The position numbers were made by a program, and so were the translations under genes. The notes below the pieces were generated by a model, which was given only the letters and a program-made list of their open reading frames with translations, was not told where the DNA came from and did no database searches. 64,000 bases of DNA from Chrysomallon squamiferum (Eukaryota; Mollusca; Gastropoda; Neomphalida; Peltospiridae). Within the stretch, counting starts at the first letter, position 1. Every line of letters starts with the position of its first letter. Where the stretch lies: NCBI GenBank assembly GCA_012295275.1, contig CM022670.1, forward strand, positions 32,699,938 to 32,763,937. The letters run 5' to 3'. Positions 24,001-35,047 of this stretch are shown here, piece by piece.

Positions 24001-25688
24001 ACAATATTTAGTATTTCATTTAAATTATAAACTTTTATTAATGATAATTAATAAAAAGATTAAAAAACTGAAACTATTGCTTAAATATTCTACTTACATT
24101 AATTATTTATTAATATTATTAATTAAATAATTATGTTATAGTAAAGTCAATTAATGAACATAGAAAATACCTGAGGTATCTGCAAAGCTCCCATAACTGC
24201 TTCATTATAGAATGTCTGACCACCAGGGTTGAAAATCTCTGACTAAAATCAAAATGATATCAAGCATTATTAAACCTAAATAAGAAAAATATTTTTACAA
24301 CAAAAATGCAGGGCACATGAGCAGTTATGTGTGGTGAGTCACAGAATATGTTCTGTTAAGTGATCTAGGAGTCATTTTTATTTAAACCAGTGTTTCATGT
24401 ATACTTGCTTTTCTGATAAAAGGTCTCTTCCCAGTAATCATTAACAGTAGCTTAACATGTAATAAACACAAAGAATCTTCTTTAAAAAAAATCTAATTAA
24501 CAGTTATGACATGCTGAATTAGTGTTAAATAAATATTTATTTATTCAGTACAAAGACACAATATAAAAAATAAAAAAAATGATTATACAATAAAGATTTT
24601 TATTGTTTTTAAATGTCATTAAATGTTATATTTCATATAACTTCAACAAATAACAGTTACCACAAACTCTCACTTGCAAAGGTAGAAAAGCACCTCCTGA
24701 ATCAACTAAATAAATACATGGAAGATGATTTTGTAACGCAATTTCTTGAGCTCTCAGCTGTTTCTTTAGAGTGATGGGGTAGACAGAGCCACCCTTAACA
24801 GTAGCATCATTTGCAACTACAAGGCAGTATCTTCCAACAATTTTACCAATGCCTGAAAAAGAAATAAAAAATTAATTAAAAACTGATATAGAAGAAAAGT
24901 ATGCAGAACCATTGTTTTAGTTTATCAATTTATTGCTCTGTCCTTAAAACTAATAATAACGCATTAAAAAAAATGTAGATTTAAGAAATAATGATATAAA
25001 TAATAAATACAATAATTTAAAAATACTGTTGTACCTATGGTTTAACCTTCTGTTTTTCCCTTTTTGAAATGAATAACAGAGTATAAGAATAAACCAGTGT
25101 ATAAAAATAGATAACATTTAGTATATATACATTTGCATGTGGTTGTCTGTGTGTATAGTTTTAAACATGTCTATGCTTTAACTTAACCTATAACAAGTCC
25201 TGCTCTGGCTATGTCACCATATTCCATGCCCAATCCAGCAACAGGTGATAATTCCAGAAAATCATCTGTGCTGTCATCAAATAAAAGATTTATCCTGTCT
25301 TGGACAAGCAATTTTTTATTTCTTTTGGTGTGTCTTTCAATTGCCTTATCACCTCCACCTGCAAATGACTTCTGCAGCATCTGCACATACACATTTTCTC
25401 TATGTTTGGAGGCTTCATAATTTTCTATAAATTGTTTAGAATTTTTGTCTATTTGAGATTGTATGATGGGGAAAGGAATGTTAGTTTTTCTTTTATATGT
25501 TATATCTTCCCCATTCTGAGCTGTGCACAGAGAAGAGACAAAAACTGATCGTTTTCCTAGGATGCCAATTCCTTTAAACCAACCCTATCTGTAAAGATCG
25601 CATGTCAACTGTCGACAGACATCAACAGAAAGGCAGTGAGACAGAACAATAATTAACGTGTTAATCTGAACGAGCTGTTGTGAAGCAT
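19782..25688 (-). CDS. Divergent methylcrotonoyl-CoA carboxylase beta-like protein (mitochondrial carboxyltransferase family)
   Basis: Eleven well-supported exons: 25571-25188, 24852-24674, 24242-24171, 23709-23531, 22956-22764, 22575-22484, 22207-22047, 21469-21348, 20972-20877, 20600-20457 and 19859-19782. All phases agree. A small first exon at 25688-25658 completes an ORF of 576 residues (human MCCC2 about 563) and supplies the start [11 protein letters not shown], an acid-free, Arg-containing N-terminus like a mitochondrial presequence; its acceptor is weak, so the start is uncertain. MCCC2 transfers carboxyl from biotin to 3-methylcrotonyl-CoA in leucine breakdown. The acyl-CoA-side N-domain is kept: [42 protein letters not shown] and [12 protein letters not shown]. 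In the C-domain the usual GFMVG, GGSYGAGNYGM and MGGEQA motifs are replaced by [19 protein letters not shown] and MEPEEL. It is therefore probably a paralogue with altered or lost activity, not the housekeeping enzyme. Confidence 0.88.
20205..20282. repeat. Hairpin-bearing intronic repeat, copy 1
   Basis: The unit reads TTAAGAACTGAGAAA, a spacer, CTTATCCTTATG, TTTCTCAGTA, then GTGTTATCTATTTAATAATT and TAGTAACAT. ACTGAGAAA (20211-20219) and TTTCTCAGT (20241-20249) are a perfect 9-bp inverted repeat. It lies in intron 10 (between the last two exons) of the MCCC2-like gene. A second copy is at 21268-21343. Confidence 0.8.
20296..20332. repeat. Perfect 14-bp inverted repeat
   Basis: TTTTAGCATGTAAA at 20296-20309 is the exact reverse complement of TTTACATGCTAAAA at 20319-20332, leaving a 9-base loop. 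It lies 14 bases from repeat copy 1 in the same intron and could fold as a stable stem in RNA. Confidence 0.85.
20975..21017. repeat. Homopolymer of 43 A abutting a splice acceptor
   Basis: On the minus strand this is a run of 43 T followed at once by AG, directly before exon 20972-20877 of the MCCC2-like gene. It therefore serves as the whole polypyrimidine tract. Its length is likely to vary between individuals and between sequencing runs. Confidence 0.9.
21268..21343. repeat. Hairpin-bearing intronic repeat, copy 2
   Basis: This copy is highly similar to the one at 20205-20282, with the same order of blocks. ACTGAGAAAA and TTTTCTCAGT form a perfect 10-bp inverted repeat. It lies in intron 8 of the MCCC2-like gene and ends four bases from the splice donor of the preceding exon. 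Confidence 0.8.
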
Positions 25689-26657
25689 AATAGACATCAA
25701 CATCTAACCATGTCAAATATACTAAAAGCAGGAACCATGGTCAAAGTTCAACTATAATAAAAGGGTGATAACTCTTTTTTGAAAACAAAATTAATAATTG
25801 TTTTTGTGTGAACCAAAAGTTACGAAATTATTGATAAACGTAATATTTTCTGATATTCGTTAAACAATTTCTAATGATAAAAATACTAAAATGTTTTTAA
25901 ATAATTACGTTTGTTAAATATACGTATATGTTCATCCTGGATCTATTGTTCTTATAATTTCGTTTCGGGCGCATATAAAATACAAAAATTTCTAAAAAAT
26001 ATGGCTGTCGTAGTACTACAACATTTTGTAATTTGTTGAAAACGATCAAATTAAGGACGTACCGCATAGCTTCAGATATAATTACACTTTTATATAGCAT
26101 TTTATTCATAGGTAATGTGTTTGATTTTGGTTTTTGAAGTATGTGAATCATTTATCGTTCGAATGTCACTGGTTTATAGTTTAGTGTTTATTTTATGTTT
26201 AGAAAATTCAGCATTTCATTTGCAGTAAATTGAGTCATTTGATTTTTCTTGATTTTGGCATTGGCTGATTTATATCTAAAAACTCATTTGCATTCATCAT
26301 TTCGTTTAAACGAAGAATTTGAATATATTAATTTAGGTATTAGAAAATTAATTAAAAATAAATACTTCAGAGAGAAAGTAGGAAAATATTTTATAATTAG
26401 TTTAATGACTGTCACTGTCATTGTGATTTACATTATCTCAGATTCAGGACGAATCATTGAATCAGTCATACAATGATACATAATCATTTTTGAAATTAGA
26501 TTTACAGATTTATATTTTTGCACTTTGTCCAGTAATAATGATGGTGATGATAAATAAAACACTACCAACAAGCATCAGTATAGTTCAAAGATATTGTTAA
26601 CATTACACATTATTATTCTATTTTTTATCAGTAATTAATAATATTTTTATTATCTAG
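25689..26657. promoter_or_regulatory. Probable bidirectional promoter between MCCC2-like gene and DMAP1
   Basis: The two genes are transcribed away from each other, with start codons less than 1 kb apart. The segment should contain both promoters and a DMAP1 5' non-coding exon, because an acceptor (TATCTAG) lies 12 bases before the DMAP1 ATG. No TATA or other core element can be singled out. Confidence 0.5.
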
Positions 26658-26669
26658 TTAAAAAGAGCA

Positions 26670-29600
26670 ATGGCAGCAAGTCTTGATGTAAGAGAGATTT
26701 TGGAACTGGATACAAGTACAGAGAAAGAAGCAGTTACTAAAGAATATATCTTGAATGATGGTAAAAAGGTATGTGATCATTAAATAATTATATACCTTTT
26801 GTTTTTACTTTATTTTATTTATTTATTTATTATTGTGTGTGTTGTGTATGTGTGTGTGTTTGTAATAAATTATGTATATTTTCTACAAATTATTTATTAA
26901 CTAATAACTGTATAATTTTAATACAAAGTTTCTTGAGTATTCAAAGTGAAACATTAATATGAGTCATGACTTCATTTCAGTAGCTTTAGACAAATTGTTT
27001 TTTCGTCTTTACTCAAGTTATTACTGAGGTTTAATCAAATAAATAAACACTGAAAACAAATATAAATGCCTCATTTCATTCATCAATGATCAAAACATTG
27101 ATTTAGAACTCTGTTTTTATATTTCTCTATTAAATTAATATTATTCTATTTCATTTATATTTTCTTAGAAAAAGCCAAAGAAGAATGATCTTACATTCAA
27201 AAGACCTGAGGGAATGCACAGGGAATTGTGGGGTTTACTATGGACAGACAGCAAGTAATGTCAATTTGTTTTTAACACTGGATTTTTTTTTTCTTAAATT
27301 CTTAAACTTGAAATATTTGTTATAAATGAATTGTAAAAATGAAATAATTTTATATGTTCCAACTTAAATTATTAATAAAAAAAAAAAAAAACGAAAAGTT
27401 CCCTCAATATCACAACAATAATGTAATGTAAAACTGGATTGGACTGGATTATATTCATTGGTTAGTAGTATAGTATATTATTCTGAAGCATGACACATTG
27501 ACAGATCACAGGAACTGGTACCAAAGTTGGTATATTTTCTATTCCTGGTAGCACCCACACCAAATAATACAATATAATAGTTAGTTAATATTGAAACCTA
27601 CTTAATCATTAATTCATTTATGTTGTAATATTCAGTGGGTTTTATTTTTTACGGATAGAGATGCCCCACCTATTGTACCCTCAGATTCTAATCAAGGATA
27701 CAAACAAATGAAAGCCAAAATTGGATCAAGTCGTGTGAGACCATGGAAGTGGATGCCATTTACAAACCCAGCAAGGAAGGTAAAGTCTTTTATATGTAAC
27801 ATGTAGTTTTATTTCATTAATGTATCATTTACAGTTTGTTTGTCTAATTACTGTTCTAATTATCAGACAATCCATGCTACCAGGATTACAATAACAGTCT
27901 AATTTGGAATTATTATTTTCATATATTTTTGATATTGCAATATTTTCCTAAGCAGTGAAAATAAAATTGTTATATTTGTATTAGAGCTGAAAAGCTTGGT
28001 TATGTAGTTGCATAGTGTAAAAGTTTTTACATTTCATTTCTAAACAGGATGGAGCAATATTTTACCATTATCGGAGAGTTGCAGATGAGGGTAAAGATTA
28101 TCCATTTGCAAGATTCAATAAGGTACAAATAGATTTTCATTTCACCAGATATTTAAGATCTGTGACTCATTCTGAACACTTGATTTAGAAGAAAAAGCAA
28201 AACATTTTCAAATAAAATTTACTTAAATGATTGGTATTTATCAGTCTAATATATTGCATAAACTTTAAACCACTCCCAGCTGGAATATACTGAAAAGTTA
28301 AAAAAATTTAGAACTAGTATCATAGACACAGAATTAAAAAAAAGTTTTAAATCTATAACTTTTGACATTAAACTATATGCTATGGTATTTTTTTTTATTC
28401 CTGGTTTTAATAACAGTGGTTAGTAATTAAAGCTTAAATAAATATTATAATATATACCCCCTCTTTTTCAAAATATTTGTAAATTAATCTAGAAACTTGA
28501 TTTGAGATTCTTCCTTATTAGATTAATAAACCTAGAAATTTGGTTTAATATCTTTAATTATTTTAACTGTTTAGAGTGTTGACGTTCCAACTTATTCTGA
28601 CTTGGAATATCAACAACACCTTCACGATGATAACTGGCCCAGACAAGAAACAGATCATCTGTTTGACTTATGTAAAAGATTTGATTTGAGATTCATTATA
28701 ATACATGATCGCTGGAACAAGGAGAAGTACAGGGACCGAAGTATTGAAGATCTGAAAGAGAGATACTATAATGTCTGTAATATATTGGCTAAGGTGAGAT
28801 ATTTATATTAATGCATGTTTAATGACACTGCAGAACAAAATACTCTTTTGTTTTAAACTAAGGTAGATATCTAAATATGTGAGACAGTTTATAGTTCAGT
28901 TTATCCATTATTGATTTATATTAATTTTTGTATGTGTTTATGTGTATTTCTGATTAGCCCATGCATTATTTATTACTGAAAATCTTTACTAGTTTTTACT
29001 GACTTATTTTATCACAATACTTATGTTAGATCCAATATATTGCTGTAATCTGAAAAAAAGGCATGGTTTTATTTTTTTAATGGGGTAAATAATAATTTTG
29101 TAAATTGAAGGAAATTTTATATAACAAAATAATATGAACACAGAGATTTCCTTGTTGCTTACAAAAAGGCTGTTTATTTTGGAGTAATTAAAATTATTAA
29201 TAATTTTATTCAGTACAGTTGCTGCTTTGTTATTTTCTATCCATTTAAATTATTTTTTTATTTTTAATTAGGTAAGGGCTCCACAAGGATTTGAACCAAA
29301 AATCAGAGTTTTTGATGCTGAACATGAGCGGAGAAGGAAAGCTCAGTTAATGAAACTGTTTGACAGGACACACGAACAAGTAAGTAGTATTTAATATTGT
29401 GTCTGATGAATATGTATATTTTACTTATGGAAAGTAATACATTTTTAGATAGACAGACTGATTGATTATATCTATACAGAATGTCATCATTTATTCTGAA
29501 TGCCATACATTTCATAAATTCAAAAAACAAAATGGATATTTTTATTTTTTATTAAATAAAAATGTTTTCTCAGTTTGTAAACATAATTTACTCCAGCATA

Positions 29601-30602
29601 ACCCAAATTGTTCCTTTTTTTATTGCAAAACTGAATTTGTTAATAATATTCTTTAACTATTACATAATCTTTTCATTGGATGTATTTTATAGCTTTAGAG
29701 TGATAATAATAAGATGAAATTAAAAAATTTTCCAGGACATATTCCATTATTATTAAAAAGCAGTTTTAATGACAAACAAAATAATTTCATTTTGTATAAA
29801 ATTATTTTCTTTTGGGTTTTTTTAAGGTTGAAGAAGAAGAGAATCTGATAACAGAACTGAAGAAGATTGAGCTTCGTAAACGAGAACGAGAAAAGAAGAC
29901 ACAAGATCTGCAGAAACTGATCACTGCCGCAGACAGCAACATCGACAACAGACGTGCAGAGAGAAGAAATATGAAGAAAAGAATCACACCACAGCAGAAA
30001 ATCAGAGAAACTGGAGTAAGTGTTTTAGTTCTTCGTTGTTGTTTTCCAGTAAGAATGAAATATAATGTATCATTACTCTGATACATTGAAGATAACAATG
30101 TCCTAAACAGAACTGCAAGCCAAAGTAAAATTCAACATTATTCAATAAAGTCAGTTCATTTTGAATGACAATAAAATCCAGAATCAGGAATAATTTATGT
30201 CAAAGAAAGTTTATCCACTAACAAATGCCTTTCCATGAGATTTATCCTTTGTTTTTTATTAAATGCCCTTCCATCATTTTATTGTCTGCTTGCATTTCTC
30301 ATACTGTTATTATAATAACAATTTTTTGTTTGTTTGCAGCCTTCTACACCTGATACTGCTGGGATAAAGTTTCCAGATTTTAAGCAGTCTGGTGTCACAT
30401 TGCGCAGTCAGAGGGTATAATTTTTGTTTTATATTTAAAACATATAGCATTAATAATATTGCTTATAGTTCTGTAATGATATTTGTAGATATTTTGGTAT
30501 TTATTAATTAATGTTGTGTCAGGACACCATTTCTTTTAAAATATTTAAAAAAATATATATTTCTTTATTATATATTCTAATTCATATAAATGGTTTTTTA
30601 AT

Positions 30603-30637
<35 letters not shown>

Positions 30638-32293
30638 TTGTTTTGTTGTTCTTTTGTTAAAATTATTTTGTGTATTCTTTAACTGCATAAGAAAATAATA
30701 ACAGATGTTACTTTTTCAGTTTTTATCATATATATATATATAAATATATATATAAAATGTACTGTTGTTTTTCAGATGAAACTGCCAGCCTCTGTTGGCC
30801 AAAAGAAAATGAAGGCAATAGAACAGGTTCTGGAAGAACTTGGAATAGGTAAATTAAATTAAAAGAAGATTTGGAAATTATATTTAGCAAAGTTAACTAA
30901 AATTAAGTTCAGGTCTTTGCTTACATTTGTCAAAATAGGTTCACAACATCCACATTTTAAAAGGTTTTATTTATTTTATTTTTTATTATTTTTTTTTTAA
31001 ATGTATCTAGGTATATACTGTTAAACTGATATATGATAAAAGTAATTTAAGTAAAAAAATTAATGATAATTGTATTTGACAAGATCAGTCGATTTGTTTG
31101 CACACAATAATTGTTTTGCTGTATTATATTGTTAATAATTAATTATTTATTTATTATACAGAATACAATCCTATGCCAACAGAAGAGATAGTTCAGCATT
31201 TTAATGAGTTACGTCAGGATATTGTTTTGTTGTATGAACTAAAATTGGCTTCAGCAACCTGTGAATATGAACTGCAGACTCTGAGACACAGAGTTGACAA
31301 TGGAGGTCAAGTTAAGGTAGGCTGTTCTTTCTTAATTTTCTCAGCGTTATAAATTATATTAAATATTTATATATGTTAGTAAATTATTTTTGTTTTCTTA
31401 TCCCATTTTTAAAAACTGTTTTCTTTTATAATTATCATTTTATAATCAGTTTCATTTAATTGGATATATTTTTATTTCATTTTAAGTGTTTTTACCCAAC
31501 TTGTATACAGATTAGTAGGTTTAACTTTATTTATTTTGTTTTTAAAAATTGATATTTTGACTTTTTTTTTTTTGGTGATAATAATCCAAAAACAGTTTTA
31601 AAATTTGTTTAATTAATAGAAAACTTATATATATATATATTGTTATAGGAGAGTAATAAATTTTGCACTTGATTGTAAAATTTCAGGTTGAAAATGACAT
31701 CGCAAACACACCAACAGATATTAAGATTTCTCTTGATCTTGGAACATCAGTTCCTTCAACTCCAACAACTCCAAATATTGATACAAGCATTCGACTGAGT
31801 CCTACACCAGAATCTGGAATGAACACAACACCAGACACACCAACTGGGCAGAGAAAGATTTCAGAAACAATAGATGTTGTGGGAACTCCCACCACACCCA
31901 CAACACCAAATGTAAGTATAAACTAAGTAGGGTTTTCTTAAGAATAAAAGCTTTTATAAATTTGATACTTCTTTTTTAAATGGAAAAATAAATATTAAAA
32001 TGTTGTGTAAATTTTTGGCTATGGAGTATTCAGGTCATTTTATCATAATAATTATCAACTTTATAAATTTTGCCTATCATTTTTTGGTGCTTGATATCAT
32101 TGTTTTAAGGTGTTACCACTTAAAATAATCATGAGAATTTTTTTCCCAGCAATCTTGTTTTACTTAAACATTGCTATGACAGATTTGTTTTATGGTATGA
32201 TAAAGTATATGAACACAATCTGTTTTTCAGAGAAAGAGAAAAGCTGCAATGGAATCAAGTAACATACTGAAGAAAATTAAACAAAAAGTTTGA
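26670..32293 (+). CDS. DMAP1: DNA methyltransferase 1-associated protein 1 (DMAP1), complete
   Basis: Twelve exons: 26670-26768, 27169-27254, 27659-27779, 28048-28122, 28575-28793, 29272-29379, 29827-30015, 30340-30414, 30776-30848, 31162-31316, 31687-31911 and 32231-32293. All phases agree and give 495 residues (human about 467). DMAP1 is a shared subunit of the NuA4/TIP60 acetyltransferase and SRCAP remodelling complexes (yeast Swc4/Eaf2) and binds DNMT1 in vertebrates. Very conserved blocks are TFKRPEGMHRELWGLL, VRPWKWMPFTNPARKDGA, GKDYPFARFNK, the SANT-like ETDHLFDLCKRFDLRFIIIHDR, a charged coiled coil (KKIELRKREREKKTQDLQKL), AGIKFPDF and GVTLRSQRMKLP. Residues about 400-475 are a Thr/Pro-rich linker (SVPSTPTTPN), and the end NRKRKAA...KKIKQKV is a nuclear localisation signal. 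MAASLDVREILELD aligns with the vertebrate N-terminus, which fixes the start. Confidence 0.97.
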
Positions 32294-32858
32294 TACAGAA
32301 AGACTCTGGAATAGATGAAGTTAAAACAGTATTGATGAATTTCTTGTCTTGGATAGACATTACAACAAACATTTAAACAGACTAAGATAATAATTATGGA
32401 TGTTGTCAGGGTTTGGAGTTTGCAAAATTAGATGTTTAACAGATAATGAATGATTGACAGTGTTGTTCTGTTCCATATAATTAAAAAGTTTTGCATAGAA
32501 ATCAACTGAGGCTTTATGTTTTAATCCTTCTACGAAATAAAGCTGTTGTATCTGACAGGTTATGCTCCAAAATCAAGTGTAGGCTGAGCACATGCAGTTA
32601 CAATGCTTGAGAATCTGACAGTAAATTCAAAGCTGACTGTGTGAACTACATAATCCAGTTATGTATTTTTTGTTACTTTGACATAGTTTTGAAATGGATA
32701 CATCTTTGTCTGTTAGTGCAATGAAATCAACCATTGTATATTAGCTGCTTATACAAATGAAATAATCATTGTATTCTTAAAAGCACTATGAAGTTCTGTA
32801 GCAGAAATAACTATGTAAACAGGGAATTTTCATATCTGTTTACTGTTCAAGAAATAAA
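32294..32858 (+). terminator. DMAP1 3' UTR with two poly(A) signals
   Basis: AATAAA hexamers lie at 32536-32541 and 32853-32858. Either could end the transcript, and neighbouring sequence has no other gene on this strand. Confidence 0.5.
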
Positions 32859-35047
32859 ACTTATGAATATGTCTCTATATATTTGATTTTATTCTTTGTT
32901 AATTGTTGACATATTAATTAAAAATGGTTTATTAGCAAAGACAAAAGTTAATTTCATTCATGGAAATGAACAACTGTACATGTCTTTAAGTTCTGGTAGT
33001 GAGTTGTTGATCCTCCACTTTTATTATATTTAGAAATACATTTGAGTGCACACAGACAAATGTAATAAAAAATTCCAAATATGCAAAAATGTCAATAATT
33101 TTAAAAAATATTTTTTTTTTTTTTATAAATAGTCAGTTGTGTTATGCTGATTCTGGATTTATGATTCCAGTTAATATAATATAATATAAAAAAATAATAA
33201 AGTAAAGTAAAATAAAAATAAAAAATAAAGTAAAGTAATGAAATAAATAAATAAATATATAAATATATAAAAAAATAAAATAGAAGAAAATTAAATTAAT
33301 TAAAATAAATTGTGGATAAACAAGATAACAAAAGAAACAATCTTTTCTACTATAAAGGTATTTTATTTGAAAAATGTAAAAATGAGTCACATAAGAATAA
33401 TTATTTTAAAGCAGATAGATATATTAAACTTAATAAAGTTGTATAAAAAGTTGTGTTAAATACAGAATTAAAATAGTACATTAAATTTTATTCAGTCCAT
33501 TAATAAGTTATCTATTATATCTATTATATATTAACCAACCAGTCAATATTAATTATTTCATTTCTGTTATAACATTGACATTTATAATGTAAAAACAAAA
33601 AAGGAAGATCACACTATATTAATTTAAAAATAAAACAATTATAAATATATTTATAAAAAACAGAATAATAAACTATTATATGAAAAAATGATAAATTGTT
33701 ATTTATAAAAACAATATAAATCTAATAAAAAAAAAAATGATTTAAAAACATAAAAGGAAATCAGTATATATTTTTAAAAATTGTAAATTCAGCAGTCACT
33801 AATCTAATTTTGTTTCTATAATTATTTAACCAACATGGGAAGATTGTACAAACATAAACAATTTTTTCATGAAATCTTGTGCATTTATACAAAATGAGAT
33901 ATACTTAATGGCAATCATATATCTCTAATAAAAATCATACAATAATTATTTCACCTGGTATAACAATAATTAAAAAAAGCCCCATATAATAAAAATATGA
34001 ACTATCAGACAAAAGGCAACATTTTTCTGTCCATTCCAGAGGATTTTGTTCATTTAGTGCAGCATTAAATATTTTGCAGTCTTCAACTGATGAATGTATT
34101 TACAGACTGCTTTACTGGCTAACAGGTTTCTGTTATAAACATCAAAATAAATTTATAACTCTGAGGTGCCACTGCCAGGTGTCACACTATTTAAAAAATG
34201 AAAAAACACAGAGAGTTCAACACAAAACACATCAGTAACAATGTCCATGTTTTTGTGCCGCTCCACTCAACCCCTGCGATTACATAATGAAATCCAGGGC
34301 AATCCCAACAGCCTTGATGACTAATGAGATTGCTCACTCTGCAGAACAAAATGTTTTGGTTCTGTCCAGATGGGGAAATATGAAATATGTCATTTTTGTT
34401 TTCTATATTTTTTTACTGGAATATCTCTCCTTTGGTTCAAGGATTTTTTTTTTTTTTGTGGAACACATGTAAAATACACATTAAAACCATTGTCAACACA
34501 TTTGTTGAGAATATAATACAGACACCGATTTATTGTTTTTAAGAAAAAAAATTTCTTTATAATAACTGAGGAACGCATGCATGACACACAAAATGTTTTT
34601 TAGAAAAAGTCTGTAGATTTGTTGAGGAACAGATACACACCACAGTTTTATTTTTGATATATATCAAACCAAATACTGTTTTTTGGTAATTGTTTTTTTT
34701 GTTGTTTTTGCAACTGAGGAACACATGTAAGACACATAAAACACTTCATCTCTTTTGAAAAAGTCAGCCATTGTCATTTTATTTGTTGAGAAAACATAAT
34801 TATTAAAGACACTGTTATATCAGTTTTGTGGTCATTTTTTTAAGTGTTTGAGGAACGCTTTTAAGACACAGCTTAGATTTTTGTGTAATAATTTGGCATC
34901 TGAATATCTTGAATATTAACAAGTTTGAACAGAATATCTTTTTCTTTTGCAGCACAAAATGATTTCTTACAAAAGTAGATACCAAATTATTTAAGATTTC
35001 TTTCCAGACATTAACTTCATCTGCCTGGAAACACAAGGAACCATTGT
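32859..35047 (-). other. Convergent 3' region: 3' UTR of the CCDC17-like gene
   Basis: No coding exon is present. Minus-strand AATAAA hexamers occur at several places, the nearest at 34778-34783 and 34647-34652, so the CCDC17-like 3' UTR may be short or extend toward 33360. The region includes a degenerate repeat listed separately and a (TAAA)-rich tract near 33185-33260. Confidence 0.45.
34458..34880. repeat. Degenerate repeat in the CCDC17-like 3' UTR
   Basis: The motif GAGGAACACATGTAAGACACA recurs with changes near 34458, 34568, 34623, 34715 and 34850, often preceded by CATT...TTTGTTGAGAA-like blocks and an AATAAT...GACAC block. Spacing varies from about 55 to 135 bases. Repeats are too diverged and unevenly spaced to be CRISPR-like, and this is a eukaryotic transcript region. 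Confidence 0.6.

Noticed and set aside
25571-25600. A one-base frameshift joining ATGCGATCTTTACAG to the MCCC2-like first exon
   Set aside because: It would also give a start, but it needs a sequence error. The small upstream exon gives a correct frame without one.
25897-26151. 84-codon minus-strand ORF upstream of the MCCC2-like gene
   Set aside because: It lies in the probable bidirectional promoter and has no motif.
26249-26476. 75-codon plus-strand ORF with a hydrophobic stretch (KYFIISLMTVTVIVIYII) before DMAP1
   Set aside because: It has no ATG before the hydrophobic stretch, is closed by a stop upstream and lacks a usable acceptor. It may be part of the DMAP1 5' region. I could not support it as a protein.
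34458-34880. Possible CRISPR-like array
   Set aside because: The repeats are diverged, unevenly spaced and lie in a eukaryotic 3' UTR.
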